From Gorsachius magnificus (lineage: Eukaryota > Chordata > Aves > Pelecaniformes > Ardeidae), in contig CM067084.1 of assembly GCA_034008185.1 (NCBI GenBank), forward strand, positions 38,515,099 to 38,579,098: a stretch of DNA of 64,000 bases. The letters are read 5' to 3'. The notes beneath the pieces are model-generated. The model saw only the letters and a program-made list of their open reading frames with translations, searched no databases and was not told the DNA's origin. Position numbers and translations under genes: made by a program. Positions 37,101 to 48,571 of the stretch are shown in pieces (within the stretch, counting starts at the first letter, position 1; each line of letters begins with the position of its first letter).

Positions 37101-38808
37101 TGCTTTTTTTTTTTTTTTGCTCAGTAACAACCAAGGGTGAAGTGTTGTCTCAGCTCATCTTGGGTTTGAACTGACCTGTGACAGAAGACTGTCAAAATGC
37201 AAAGATGCTATTTTCATTCAGCCACATTTTCTTCCATTAGTGTGGTCCAGACTTTTAATCATTTGACTAAGCTTTCTGGGGGTTTTGTTGTAGTGTGGAG
37301 AGCATCTGGTGATGTCCATCATCTTTCATGTTAGAGTGAAAGAAATAGCGAGCCCCTCTTCCTACTTCAAAGCAGGATCAACAGGCACTTGATGTTTCTG
37401 ACCTTCTACCATCATCTAAATTGTTCCTAACACCTTTGGGATCCACTGCCTCCCTTGGCAATGTGTTTCAGTGCCTGCTTATCTCCATCCTTACCATGTA
37501 TTTCGCAGCAGCAGAGCTCTCTCGCTTGCCATTAAGTTTTTCCCTTCTTCCTCCGTTCCAGTGAACATGGACAACACTCTACTTGGCAGCAGCCCTGTAC
37601 ACATTGGGAGACTTGTGCTGTGTACCACCCCCACCCTACATCCCGCCCTACATCAACCCTTTTTTGATGAGCATCGATGTGGTAGTTGAATGCAAACACC
37701 CACAAAGTCTGATCTTAGCCATAATGGGTAGCATGAATGGACACTGACACATTACACCATACCCTCCTTATTTCCACATCCCCCTATGCTAGGCTTGTCT
37801 TGGGGTTTTTTTGTTTGTCGTGCGTTGGCTTTTTTTGCAGCTTCAGGGTGGCACGGTGAACTCCTCTGCAGTTTCTGATCCACGGTGTCAGAAACCTTTC
37901 CCGCGTACTGCTGCCCGGCCACTCAGCCCCTCTGCACAGCCCATCGCTCCTACGCACAGCTCTTTGCCTTGATCCCTACTGAATGGCGTTCTGCGTGTTT
38001 CTATCTGTTCATCCTCCACTTGCCAGGGTCTCTTTGCGTTCTAGTCAAATGACCTAGCCTGAGCTAGCGTAAACGTTTAGCAAGGCACCCTCTACACACG
38101 TAACTGCGCCAGAGGGCAGCAGGGCTCACACACAGCTCAACACAGTGATGCCCGTCAATATGACTAGAGACACGTCTTCCAGCAACGTACACAACAAATC
38201 TGAGGCTAGGGAGACAGCCAGCAGAAGGTAAACCTGCCTCTGTAGAAACAGGCTTCTGGTCTCGGCATGCCTTTTTCTGCCAGCCTAGGCAGCGGTTCCA
38301 ACAGCAGCTTGCTGACCACCACGTTCCCTCTTGCAGGTGCTCTTTGACGTGCTGTGCATGCTACCCCGCTGATCAGCCCCAACTAACTGTGGGACCCAGG
38401 CACCTCCGTCCTCTGGTGCAAGCGGGCACAGACCCTCTACTGGCGCTCAGCGTCCCAACCGGTGAGCTGAGTGCGGGCTGATGGGAGCGGATGTAGAACG
38501 AGCTGATGTGGATGCAATTTGTATGCAGCCCTTCTTACGCTGGGAAAACCCCAGTGGCCTCAGAGATTAATGAGTCAAGACACAAACGGTGCCATTACCT
38601 TATTGATGTCCCACAGTACCAGTCTGCTTTGACGCTTGGCGAACTCGAAGGCAGTTGCTCTCCCCACGCCATGGCCAGCACCCGTGATGAGAACAAGCTC
38701 TCCACTGACAGACTTTCTCTTCACGGGGACAAAAAGCTTCACAAAAGCCTCTAAGTACGAGTAGACGAGCGTAGCCAAAAACAGGAGAAGATCCAGAAAC
38801 GCGTTCAT
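31030..38808 (-). CDS. HSD17B11: 17-beta-hydroxysteroid dehydrogenase type 11/13 (lipid-droplet SDR)
   Basis: NAD-dependent short-chain dehydrogenase acting on steroid or retinoid/lipid alcohols at the ER and lipid droplets (family knowledge). Seven exons join in phase: 38808-38599, 36587-36480, 35860-35729, 34529-34423, 33136-32999, 32725-32609 and 31117-31030. They encode 299 residues; the human proteins have 300. Seen in the translation: an N-terminal hydrophobic targeting segment (residues 1-28), nucleotide-binding TGAGHGVG (42-49), NNAG (119-122), and catalytic S172, Y185 and K189 (YCSSK). All active-site residues are intact. Its position next to NUDT9 argues for HSD17B11, but several residues look like HSD17B13, so it may be the shared or only bird paralogue. 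The start is the first in-frame ATG. Confidence 0.93.
32609..32725 (-). CDS. HSD17B11: HSD17B11-like coding exon 6
   Basis: 117 bases, acceptor CCTGTGTAG and donor GTAAGT. It encodes [20 protein letters not shown] and [18 protein letters not shown]. Confidence 0.92.
32999..33136 (-). CDS. HSD17B11: HSD17B11-like coding exon 5 (catalytic Lys)
   Basis: 138 bases, acceptor CTCCTGCAG and donor GTAACT. It encodes [18 protein letters not shown] and [17 protein letters not shown]. Confidence 0.94.
34423..34529 (-). CDS. HSD17B11: HSD17B11-like coding exon 4 (catalytic Ser and Tyr)
   Basis: 107 bases, acceptor TTTCAAG and donor GTAAGT, ending inside a cysteine codon. It encodes [20 protein letters not shown] and the active-site tyrosine of AYC. 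Confidence 0.94.
35729..35860 (-). CDS. HSD17B11: HSD17B11-like coding exon 3 (NNAG motif)
   Basis: 44 codons, phase 0. Acceptor CCAAAAG and donor GTAAGG. It encodes [16 protein letters not shown] and [10 protein letters not shown]. Confidence 0.93.
36480..36587 (-). CDS. HSD17B11: HSD17B11-like coding exon 2
   Basis: 36 codons, phase 0 at both ends. Acceptor CTTTTACAG before [15 protein letters not shown] and donor GTAGGG after EEIYSTAEK. It contains FVVDCSKRE. Confidence 0.94.
37330..37640 (-). mobile_element. Probable old CR1 fragment
   Basis: Text such as AAATTGTTCCTAACACCTTT and CTTGGCAATGTGTTTCAGTG resembles a diverged, reverse-oriented CR1 3' region. Similarity is by eye only and the edges are approximate. 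Confidence 0.35.
38599..38808 (-). CDS. HSD17B11: HSD17B11-like coding exon 1
   Basis: ATG at 38808; 70 codons end at AAG before donor GTAATG. It encodes the hydrophobic anchor [13 protein letters not shown] and the Rossmann motif [20 protein letters not shown]. Confidence 0.93.
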
Positions 38809-38839
38809 GTTTTTTTCAGAAAGTCCTTTGATTGCCTGA

Positions 38840-39540
38840 CTGAGCACGTTCCGCTATGTCTGACGGCAGGACAGCGGGCCCGCGGCTGGAGCGGGGCGGC
38901 CCTGCCTGTGCGGTGATGCGCGGCTCAGCGCCGCTCCCCCAGGGGCCCGAGCTGGCGCGGTGGGGTGTTCGGGGACCACTCCCTTCCGTCGCCGCCAGGG
39001 GGCGGCCGCGCCCCACCGCAGCTCTGTCCCGTCAGTCACGGGCCTCTGCCCCGTCAGGAACCGCCCCCTCGTCACCGCCCACCCTGTCCCGCCTTCCACG
39101 CCTCACCCGGGCCTCAGGCTCCCCTCGCCGCCCGGGGCTCCGTGACACGCGGCGATCGCCGAAGCTGAGCTGCTGCCGGGGACTTGAGGACCGGCGGCCG
39201 CACGGCGCGGCGGCCCCTGGGGACCACGGGGGGCGGTGGGCCGGCAACGCTCGCGGTTGGTGGCGCTCTGCCCAATGAGAGGCGAGCTTGTTAGGAGTAG
39301 CGGGGCGGCGGCGGGCGGGATTGTCGGCGCTTGCGGCCCGGCCCGGCAGGTAGCGGGCGGCGCTCGGGGGCCCCGGGTGGGGGCCCCAGCGGTTCCCTGC
39401 CCGGTGCTCGGGGAGGGGCGGTAGCTTGGAGCGGGCTGCCTCGCCCGGGCGGTCAAGCGCCTGCATCTCAGGCCTGCACTCGGGCCCAGCTCTGTGGAGC
39501 TGACGCGGGTGTTGCTCCTGCCGAGGTGGGGCCGGTGTCA
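38840..39540. promoter_or_regulatory. Head-to-head CpG promoter of HSD17B11 and NUDT9
   Basis: The two start codons (38808 minus, 39541 plus) are 732 bases apart, and the space between is a CpG island with no TATA box. A CCAAT box lies at 39272-39276 on the plus strand, upstream of NUDT9. This arrangement implies a shared bidirectional promoter; transcription starts were not located. Confidence 0.75.
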
Positions 39541-39674
39541 ATGCTACTCCTCGCCGATGCTCTGCGTGCGGCAGCGGTGCCCGGTTTCGCTCGGGCAGTC
39601 GCCGTGTTTTCTTTCGCTGTTGCGCTGTCCACCCAACCTGTCCGGTGTGTTCTCCAGCGCCGCCCTCCCCTCAG
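39541..39674 (+). CDS. NUDT9: NUDT9 coding exon 1 (targeting sequence)
   Basis: First in-frame ATG; 44 codons plus two bases (AG) before donor GTACCG, which fits exon 2 exactly. The product begins [20 protein letters not shown]. Sequence conservation is weak, as is usual for targeting peptides. Confidence 0.75.
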
Positions 39675-42600
39675 GTACCGTGGCCTGCTGATGGTGAAGC
39701 TGGGCAGTGCCCAGGGCCGGCGGGGGCTGGTGCTCCTCAGTCTCGGAGCCCGCCTGAGTCTGGCGTTTGGCCCCGTTGAGGTGGTGCCCTGTGTTCGAGG
39801 GAGCAGCTGCCTCTTCGCTGGGCTAAGATCTCGGGGCTGCCTTGCAGTCCCTTGCCAGCTGAGGGGGAGCTTGGCGCGGGGTGTGCTGTGTAGCCGAGGG
39901 TGACCCTTTTGGCAGAAAAAAAAAAATCAGGCTGTCCTTTAAAACTAAACCGATGCAGTTATTGGAAAATACAACAGTGATTTAACATTGACGTGCATGT
40001 TAACATGACGAGCATGGCATGCTACCGAGTATGCCCTTTTCCCCATCTCTGTTAAAGACTTTATGAGCCCCAGGTGGTTCGTGAGCTGAACTGTGTTCTT
40101 GGGAATGTCACCTCAGCAGTGAACATGACAGCAGATGCGCACTGTAACTGTGACCAATGAATTCTTAAATTCAGGGCGAAACAACCAACTCCCCTAGATG
40201 CACCTTAAGATCTCATAGCATAAATGAGGAGTTTGATCTGGAACTGCTGTTTTTGAAAAAGCATGGCCTGTTCTGTTACTTATAATTCAGTATTTGTATT
40301 TGGGTTGAAACAGCAGGGTTAATGCTTAAAGTATGAGTTTATTTTTTTCTTTTTTCATCTGAAATTCATCACCTTGCTCAGATGTTAAGTTGTTAAAACC
40401 TGGATGTGGAAGAGGTATATTTCCTTGCATGCTGGGAGTGATTCTTGATTGATTAAAAAAAAGCTTTTCACTAAGAACTTACAAATATCTTGGTTTTGAA
40501 GTACTCCTGTAGGTTATAGCCCCTTGCTGAGCTTTGAGCCTCTTATCTAGAGTAATTGTCTTTATTTTTGTAATAGTTAAAATTTGAGTACAGAAAGGCT
40601 GTTATGTGTGTTAAAGGAAATCTGTGTAGGGTTTTTAAGAGCTGGTTATCAGGCACTGTAACCTGATCTGCTGTTAAGTATTGTTGACTGGTCTTTCAGC
40701 TCCTGATAACCCATAGCAAAACAAAATCACTAGAGGACTTAAGTATTTTTTCTTTTCTTTTAACTTAGCTAGTTTGATAGTTCTAGCCTTCCTTGGAATT
40801 GAAAAAGAAGGTATGTGTTATCCTACTTGGGATTGCACAAAATGATATTTTTATGGTCACAGCAACTTGCAGAGCTATATTGTTCATGCTTTTAGATATG
40901 TCATTCTTGCTCTTACCTGGTTGTTGGTTTAACCCCAGCTGGCAACTAAGTATCACCCAGCCTGTTTGCTCACTGCCCCCTGCTCACTCCCTGCCCCTTC
41001 CATGGCGGAGAGAATTGGGGGGGAAAACCTGTGGTTTGAGATAAAGACAGTTTCATAAGACAGCAGAGGAGAGATTAATAATGATAAAAGAATATAGAAA
41101 ACAAGATGTGCAATGCAGTTGCTCACCACCTGCTCACCAGTGCCCAGCCTGTCCCTGAGCAGTGATTGCTGCCCCCTGGCCAACTTCCCCCAGTTTCTAT
41201 GCTGAGCATGATGTCCCGTGGTCTGGAATAGCCCTTTGGCCAGTTGGGGTCAGCTGCCCTGGCTGTGCCCCCTCCCAGCTTCTTGGGTACCTGGCAGAGC
41301 AGGGGAAGCTGAAAAAGTCCTTGGCTGGTGTAAGCACTGCTTAGCAACAACTAACCATCAGTGAGTTACCAACATTCTTCTCATACTAAATCCAAAACAC
41401 AGCGCTATGCCAGCTACTAGGAAGAAAATTAACTCTATCCCAGCCAAAACCAGGACACTGGTCTACCACTGAATGTGAAAGCAGGACTCTTGTAAGGCTG
41501 GGTTGGTTTGTTGATGAAATGCCCACATGGAAATTTAATGCTCAAGCAGGTTTTCTGCTCCATTTGTGGTAAATATCTTTGAGGTGTTCCTTGTATATGA
41601 TTAATAACTGCTCTGTGTTCCACACAGTCCGGAACAGCAGTTCTAGTTCTCAGCTTCTCATTCATGCTCTGGAATCTTCATGTGTCTAGTAGAGTACTCT
41701 TCTGCTTCAAGAAGCTGATGGTAAAATTCAGAATTTGTTGGTCCAGGCATATGTACGAAAGCAGCAGTAACATATTACTGAGAGATTTTTTTGTGGGAAA
41801 AGCCTAGTCTGTTCCTCTTGCTGTAATGTATTATGCAGATCTGGGATTAAATAACAGGGTTAAAGCCTAATGAATGAGGTGCTCTTTTTTTTTTCTTTTA
41901 GTAACTTGTCTGCAAACTGTTGGTCCCACGCTGCTAGCATGTTTAACAGTCATAATGTTAAGTTCTACCATAGCAAAGCTCTCACGTCCCCGTATCCAGG
42001 ATCACATGTTGAGCGTAGCCAAGTTCCTGAAGATAAAGTGGGTTGGCTGATTGAGTGGAAAGATTATAAGCCTGTGGAGTACACTGCAAAGTCTGTTTTG
42101 GCTGGACCCAGCTGGGCAGATCCCCAAATCAGGTGAGTGGAAATTGTGGCTCTTTTCTCCGTGAACATGGAAGTAGGAAATAGTGATCAGCTGAGTTATT
42201 AAAACTGTCAGCTTAAGTGACACATGATTCTACAGTCATGTGTGAAAGTCAAGACCTAGAAAAATGGTGTTTAGAGAACTGAATGGTTTGGGTTAGCTGT
42301 GGATGTCTTTGACACATGATTTTACTGAGCTGGTGGTTGAGATAACAGTGGTGTTAACTGGAATAATGGACAGCAGTTGATACTGTGTGTTGCTTCTGTG
42401 TTATGAGCTAAGTAAAAATCTAATTCCCCTTAAGAATTTGGGAGAACATTTTCATCATACACTTGTTTGTTCATGGATTGAATGCAAGATGAGAAGAATT
42501 AAAGTAGAATTGTAGTTCTTGAGTTGAGCACTGACTCAGGAAATGTGACAGGCTGAATGCATGACTAATTCTGTTTTTGTGAATATGTGTATTCATTTTT

Positions 42601-45600
42601 ATTGATTTTGTGAATATATTCTCTCAAGGACTGCTGTATGCTTTGTGGCTAGAAAGTTAGATGCATGCATCTAGTGTAATGTGATAATGTGAAATGGTGA
42701 TTTCTGTGTAGAAAGGTAAGAAGATAGTGGCACTTGAGGTTTCAGCCTTACCTTCCTTGTTTCCCATTGCTGTGTGAACATGTGCTTCTATTTGCTCTTA
42801 ATTTGGTTTAGTATTCTGCTGATTGTGCTGAAGTGCACACAGGAGAACTGCATTAAGCTAATTTGAAATTTGGTGATTATTAGCTTGTAGCTGTGATAAA
42901 TCATATCTAATAAAAATATCTGCTCATTTTTTAACTAGCAAAATCTTTTTTGTTTTATCAATGGATAACAACCTTCAATGTTCTCTAACCTTAACAAGAA
43001 CTCTGTCTAAATGAAGCTCTAGAGAAACGCAATGTTAAATACTTTAGGGGGGCACACTTCTGTCTGCAGAACTAAATACAGGAAGACTGTCATCAGTAAA
43101 GGTTGAGACTTTATAGCCTCCTATAGAAAAGGGAGGGCCTGCAACTTAAGTTCTGGTAAACACTGCTCATTGGTCATATGGGTGTTGCTGATCTGGTGGT
43201 TGGCCTTCAAGCTTTTGTGGGGCAGAGGGGTGTTTTGCATTTTATAACTTCTCTCTATTAAATTATTCTCTTCCACACAGTAATAAAGGGTTTTCTCCCA
43301 AATTCAATGAGAGAGATGGAGAAGTGGAGAGGAAGAGTCTAAATGGCTTGTATGTGGTTGAAAATGGGAGGCCCCGGTGAGTGGGTTTTTTTTCATTTGC
43401 ATATTCATTTCAGTGATGTAGTTTCAAAGCCCTTACAGGTCTATCAGTTTTGATACATGGTACCTGCTAGAACAAAATTAAGATGGTCTCCCCTAGAGAC
43501 AGGAAAAATGATACTTCAAGGCCAGAGAGTTCTTTCTGGAAGAAGGTTGTGGCAGAGAGGCACTAAAAGGTTAGCCAGTACTACCACAACAGAGGGCTGT
43601 GGTGACACTGGAGTTGGAGAAGGTCTAGCTCTGTTAATAGTAGGGTCTGTTGAATTAATTGTTTCCACAGTTTGACCAGGTGTTAGGCTCTGAAGCTTTT
43701 GTACCACCTGTGTGCTATGGCGAAGCAGAAAAGTATTTCCTTCCACTGACAAATCCTGGCATAGAACAGATGGGTAATCTCACCTAAAAATAATTTCTTT
43801 TCTTTCTGCAATTTGTACACAATTGAATGCTGTATGCATTTGTAGTCTTGGAAACCAGATTCCATTTTCAGACAAGGTTGTGTGCACAATGAAAATAACA
43901 TCAATCAGGAGTGTATCAGGACACAAGATCTGGGAAATGACAAAGCCATTTTGTGTATTTCCTTTCCCTGTACTATCAAATGCAAAAAGAGGTTGATGGA
44001 GAAAACCATGCTTTGTCTCTTGCTCTTTAAAGCATATGGTAGTACTTAATGTATGTTGCTATCCTTTCCTTTGTTGTTATTTAAGCTTCTTTAAAGCTGT
44101 TTTTTAGAATGCTTGGAGCATATTTTGAATGTGGGGAAGTAAACATGTTTAATGTACTGTGCCACTTCTTTCAGAAATCCAGTGGGAAGGACTGGCCTCA
44201 CAGGCAGAGGATTGTTAGGGCGCTGGGGACCAAACCATGCTGCTGATCCTGTTGTAACTAGGTAAGGACAGATGACTGAAAGGTGCCCTGCACTAGAGCA
44301 AAAAACCCTTGCATTTTTCTTTTTCTATGCATCTCTGGATGGGCTGTTACTTTTCATGACCCTTTTGTGTGTGTGTTCCTCTATGTGTAAGCTCATTCAG
44401 GTGCGGGTTTCTGAATGGAGAGATATATAGGTCTTCATCTCTGGAAAAGAGTAAGGACTCACTGCTAATGACAAGCAATCACTTCTGTCATGGTGAGGAA
44501 GCCAATATAAAAAAAGGAAGCATAATTCAATAGAAATATATACAAATAATCTTCAGTAATGAATTAAAAACTGAAAGGATTACATGATACTTTGATATTG
44601 TATACATAATATGCCAAAAGGCCCTAGATGAGGCATGTTACATTGCAGGTATGGGTTTTTCTGTCATAATGACTCAACTGCAAAAAAAAAAGCAGTGTGC
44701 CTGCTTTTGCTCTGTAAGAAATACTAACTTGGCCTAGTACATTAAAGGAGGAGGTGGGGTTAGGTTCCATTTTTTTGTCAATGTGTGCTCTGTTTTAACG
44801 GTGCTTTTGCCAGCAGGATCTGTGTGTACATGCTAACTATTTTACACAAAGAAAGCATTAAGAAAAGATTGTGTAGTTAGCAAAGGTGCAAGCTAGGAAG
44901 TGCCATGCTGAAGATAGAACCATTGTGAAAATCACCCTAACGCTTTTACTTCTTCCCCTTTTCAGAAGGCCACAAATGCTACTGAGTTGTTTCCTTGAAA
45001 GTAAAAGAAAAATCTGATTTTGTTTTGTCTTTGTTTACATCGCTTTTTGCTTTAACTATTGGTAGTTCTTCTGAATTCTTTACTGAAGGCAATGGTGGGT
45101 GTTTGTGGCCTTGTGCTGGTGCTGGGTGAGTGATTTGGAGGTGTTGCAGCCTGCGTGTCTACTCTGTCCTAGCAGAAGGCTTGCTTATCCCCTCATTATG
45201 GGTGGGCACCAGTGCAGCTCTGAGCGCTGCAACTGATGGGATGTGCTGGACGTAGCTCTCAAAGGAGCTGCTGCTGTCAGCATGGCTACTGAAATATGGT
45301 GCTTGGGCGGTTTCTGCCCTTTTGGCTGAAGAAAGCGCAGTTGGTGGAGGTGTGTGAAATACTCAGTGTTTTGCCCTTGGTGGCGATCTTGCCGGATGGC
45401 ATCCATCGGTTGTCCCTCCTGACTGTTCTTTCTCTGCTTTGTTTGCTCCCGCACAGGTGATGGTGTGGGTGCCTTGTTCTTCTTCTCACAGGCCCTTGTG
45501 GTAAGAAGCAGCAAAGCATGTTCTTGTTTGTCATTTGCTGCAGGTGGAAGAGGGACAGAAGTGGCAATAAAATTGCTCATCCAGTTACTGGCAAAAACAT

Positions 45601-48142
45601 CTTACAGTTCGTAGCTATCAAGAGGAGAGACTGTGGGGAGTGGGCCATTCCAGGGGTAAGAGCAAAGCTCCGGAGACAGTAGACATTTCCCAGCTGGTAA
45701 GGCTATGAGGTGATAACTGGTGTGCCAGTAATAAGAGTGCTTTTTGATGAATGACCTGATGTTACAGAGGTGAGGAGAAATGCTTCTTGATCTAGCTTTG
45801 CCCAAGCATCAACTGGTATGCCTTCTGCTGTTTCTGCATTGCAGGGCAATATTTGTATTTAATTCTGACCATGTCTTTTGCTTAATGCAGGCACAATTCA
45901 ATCAATTGCAGGTTTTGAAGGATGTGTGTGCTTGCTCTTTATAATGAAGTGTAAAGTTTCTCCCATGTCCAGAGTATGATGCAGGTGGATGTAATAAACT
46001 AAGAGCCAGTCAAAGGGGAGTAAAACCAAGTGGAATCTGAGGGATAGTCACCTTTTTTCCTTTTCCCCCCTTCAAGGGGATGGTGGACCCAGGGGAGAAG
46101 ATTAGCGCTACCCTGAAGCGAGAATTTGAGGAGGAGGCCTTGAATGCCTTGCAGAAATCACCTGAGGAGAAAGCAGAATTGGAGAAGCAACTCCACAAGC
46201 TGTTCAGCCAGGAACACTTTGTGGTGAGCTCTGTCTCTTGTGATAGCCTCTTGAGCTATGCATGTAACTCACAGCTGTAAGGAACTTGAAAAAGTGTAAC
46301 TTAAATAAAAATAAACTGTGATGCTCAGGTTGTCATGGTGTAGGAAATGGGAGTGTTGAAAACTCTAAGGACAAATGTATCAGAGGGAAAGAAAAAAACT
46401 TATTGATTCCACCTTGTCTGTTGTGACACTGAGCTTGTCTTGGTTTGTTTGGGGCCTTAGGTATACAGAGGTTACGTGGATGACCCTCGTAACACTGATA
46501 ATGCCTGGATGGAGACAGAAGCTGTGAACTATCATGACGAAACTGGTGGGTATTTCCACATGTGCTCTTAGTTGCCTTTTACTCTATATGTTGGTTTGAA
46601 ATTGGGATGTATGTTGGGCTGATATTGGCAATGAAATTGGGGGAGCGTGCAAGTCAGGTGTAAAATACTGGACTAAAACCAATGGGTGTGAGGGTCTCTT
46701 GTCTCCTAAGACGTTCAGCCCATGACAGCTAGTTGTTGTTCCCCTTTGGTTTCTGTTAGGCTTGAAATAAAGAACGTATGGACTTTGCCTGAAAATTATT
46801 TATTCATTTGTTAGCTAGTTTTAAGCTATGGACCATGTACCTTTGTATGGAGATTGAACATTAGACAAGAGTTCCTTCTTGTCACTGTATTTATCTTGAG
46901 TTGGTTTAATTTCCCTTTTTAATGAGTCTGGGGTGCAAGGATAGTCTGTTTCTTTTACTATTTTTCCTTTAGTAGCTAATGTGTACTTCAGGTACATTGT
47001 CTCTTGCTGCTGGCAGATTTTCACTGCATTTATTGCTTTGGTGTTGTAATTGCTCTGAGACCTTTTATCTCTGTTACTCTGCCAGAGTAATTGTTGGACC
47101 CTATTTTACTTCTATAAAACAGTAGGAATGGACATAACATTGCTAGTTCTTAAATTGATCTGTTATCTTGGATTCTCATCTTTAAGATAAATCAATCTAG
47201 TTAAGTGTGTCTGACTTGTTCAAGTTGGAGACTTCATATAATGACATTTCCACTGTGGTTTGGGTGGTAGATACCAGTGGTGAAGTTTCACATGACACTG
47301 TTCCTTGATTCATCAGCCCCCAGAAACAGTGAAGATACTGTTCCTTTGGTCTCTGTTTCTAATACAGATTTTGTAATACTTTTAAAAGCATTTTTTTTGG
47401 TTGTTGTCTGTGAAGTTCTGGTACTCTTTGGAAACTGAATAAGAATGTTGGAGAGCAATTCAGAAGCTTTTCTGCATCCTTCCTTAAGTACTATTTTTGA
47501 CTTTGGGGCCAGTAGTAAAATTTCAATTATTCTGGTTTTCCATAAGCATATATAAGTTTCAGAATTCAGTTTGTCCCGTAGAATAAGTACCTGAAAAAGG
47601 AAGCAGTCAAATGTTAGCCAAACAAAAATCAAGGTAGAGGGATTGTCTAAACTTGCAGTAGTGGGTACATGTTGTCATAATGGTTTCTAGTAACTTGTCA
47701 TGCTGCTGATGGTTCCCTAGGAGTGGTGACAAGGAGTTAACACCACCTCTGCCACTCAGATTTGTCACTCACTATTTTAATAGTGCAAGTATGAAAAAGA
47801 CTTCTGGCACAGAATCAGTGAGCAACTTAATTGATTTCCCTCTGAGAAGCTGTTGAAAGTTACTGTCTACGAAGAAGCCACGTGGAAGGGCAGAACTGAC
47901 CAGATGTGAGAAAAAATGCAGGAAAGAAGATGCAATAGCATGTCCTAACTCTTGTTTTGTGAACAGGTGAGACAATGGATAATTTGCCTCTGGAAGCAGG
48001 TGATGATGCTGGAATGGTGAAGTGGGTTGACATCAGTGAGAAGCTCAAGTTGTATGCAAGTCATAGCTACTTCATTAAGCTTGTGACTGAGAAATGGGGA
48101 GCCCACTGGAGCGAGGATCCTGGTCCTGAGTGCTGTGAGTGA
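39541..48142 (+). CDS. NUDT9: NUDT9, mitochondrial ADP-ribose pyrophosphatase
   Basis: Hydrolyses ADP-ribose to AMP and ribose 5-phosphate; homologous to the C-terminal domain of the TRPM2 channel (family knowledge). Eight exons join in phase: 39541-39674, 41902-42132, 43281-43376, 44175-44261, 45544-45655, 46077-46223, 46461-46545 and 47967-48142. They encode 355 residues; the human protein has 350. The N-terminus is hydrophobic with arginines and few acidic residues, fitting mitochondrial targeting. The conserved body starts at [15 protein letters not shown]. The Nudix box is [13 protein letters not shown] followed by KREFEEEA, about residues 221-241, with its glutamates intact. It ends ECCE-stop. 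The first exon is divergent; its assignment rests on the matching phase and the absence of an earlier in-frame ATG. Confidence 0.96.
40922..41457 (-). mobile_element. Solo LTR of an endogenous retrovirus (copy 2)
   Basis: The reverse complement begins TGTCCTGGTTTTGGCTGGG and follows the same sequence as the LTR at 14733-15295, with small indels. It is flanked by a perfect 5-bp target-site duplication CTGGT (40917-40921 and 41458-41462). It lies in NUDT9 intron 1, antisense to the gene. Confidence 0.9.
41902..42132 (+). CDS. NUDT9: NUDT9 coding exon 2
   Basis: Preceded by a long T tract and CTTTTAG, followed by GTGAGT. It encodes [20 protein letters not shown] and [20 protein letters not shown]. 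Confidence 0.95.
43281..43376 (+). CDS. NUDT9: NUDT9 coding exon 3
   Basis: Acceptor CTTCCACACAG, donor GTGAGT; it encodes [19 protein letters not shown] and [12 protein letters not shown]. Confidence 0.95.
44175..44261 (+). CDS. NUDT9: NUDT9 coding exon 4
   Basis: Acceptor CTTCTTTCAG, donor GTAAGG; it encodes [20 protein letters not shown] and HAADPVVT. Confidence 0.96.
45544..45655 (+). CDS. NUDT9: NUDT9 coding exon 5
   Basis: Acceptor TTGCTGCAG, donor GTAAGA; it encodes [20 protein letters not shown] and [15 protein letters not shown]. Confidence 0.96.
46077..46223 (+). CDS. NUDT9: NUDT9 coding exon 6 (Nudix box)
   Basis: Acceptor CCCCTTCAAG, donor GTGAGC, 49 codons in phase 0. It carries the Nudix catalytic box [13 protein letters not shown] and KREFEEEAL, then KLFSQEHFV. 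Confidence 0.96.
46461..46545 (+). CDS. NUDT9: NUDT9 coding exon 7
   Basis: Acceptor GGGCCTTAG, donor GTGGGT; it encodes [20 protein letters not shown] and AVNYHDET. Confidence 0.96.
47967..48142 (+). CDS. NUDT9: NUDT9 coding exon 8 with stop
   Basis: Acceptor TTTTGTGAACAG; it encodes [19 protein letters not shown] and [20 protein letters not shown], ending ECCE-TGA at 48140-48142. Confidence 0.95.
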
Positions 48143-48565
48143 TGTAAACAAGGAGCCAATTGTCACCAAGGGGAGAATATGTTTTCCAGCTTTGAAACAG
48201 ATGACATTGTCCTTTTCAGTGGAAGTTCAGTGAATATTCCATGAAATTCAGCTAGCAAAAACACTTGGCAATAGTAAATAGAGGCTTTTTCAGAGACTTC
48301 GGGTTGCTGCTTTTGATTTTTCAGCTAGTGTGAAATGAGATTAATGTGGAGCTGTTTTGCTTTCTTGTCTTCATTACTTGCAGCTGTTTCATACTATCTG
48401 CGGATTTGCATGACAACACTGGGATTCTGACTGGCTGGAGTTCAGAGGCTGTTCACTTTAGCTCTCTATTTTTGCACTGATTGCTTGTCAGGAAGTATGC
48501 ATCCTTAAGGGATGTAAGCCTTGTAGAATGATAACTTGAATAATGGCTTAATTTAAGTGCTACAT

Positions 48566-48571
48566 AATAAA
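48566..48571 (+). terminator. NUDT9 polyA signal
   Basis: AATAAA about 420 bases after the stop codon. Confidence 0.7.

Larger units (their letters stand above)
31118..38598 (-). other. HSD17B11-like introns
   Basis: Introns at 31118-32608, 32726-32998, 33137-34422, 34530-35728, 35861-36479 and 36588-38598. The last holds a faint CR1 relic. No other gene was recognised. Confidence 0.7.
39675..47966 (+). other. NUDT9 introns
   Basis: Introns at 39675-41901 (holds a solo LTR), 42133-43280, 43377-44174, 44262-45543, 45656-46076, 46224-46460 and 46546-47966. No further gene was recognised. Confidence 0.7.

Noticed and set aside
39331..39540. In-frame upstream extension of NUDT9 exon 1
   Set aside because: It would start at TTG, not ATG; the first ATG (39541) gives a protein of normal length with a plausible targeting peptide.
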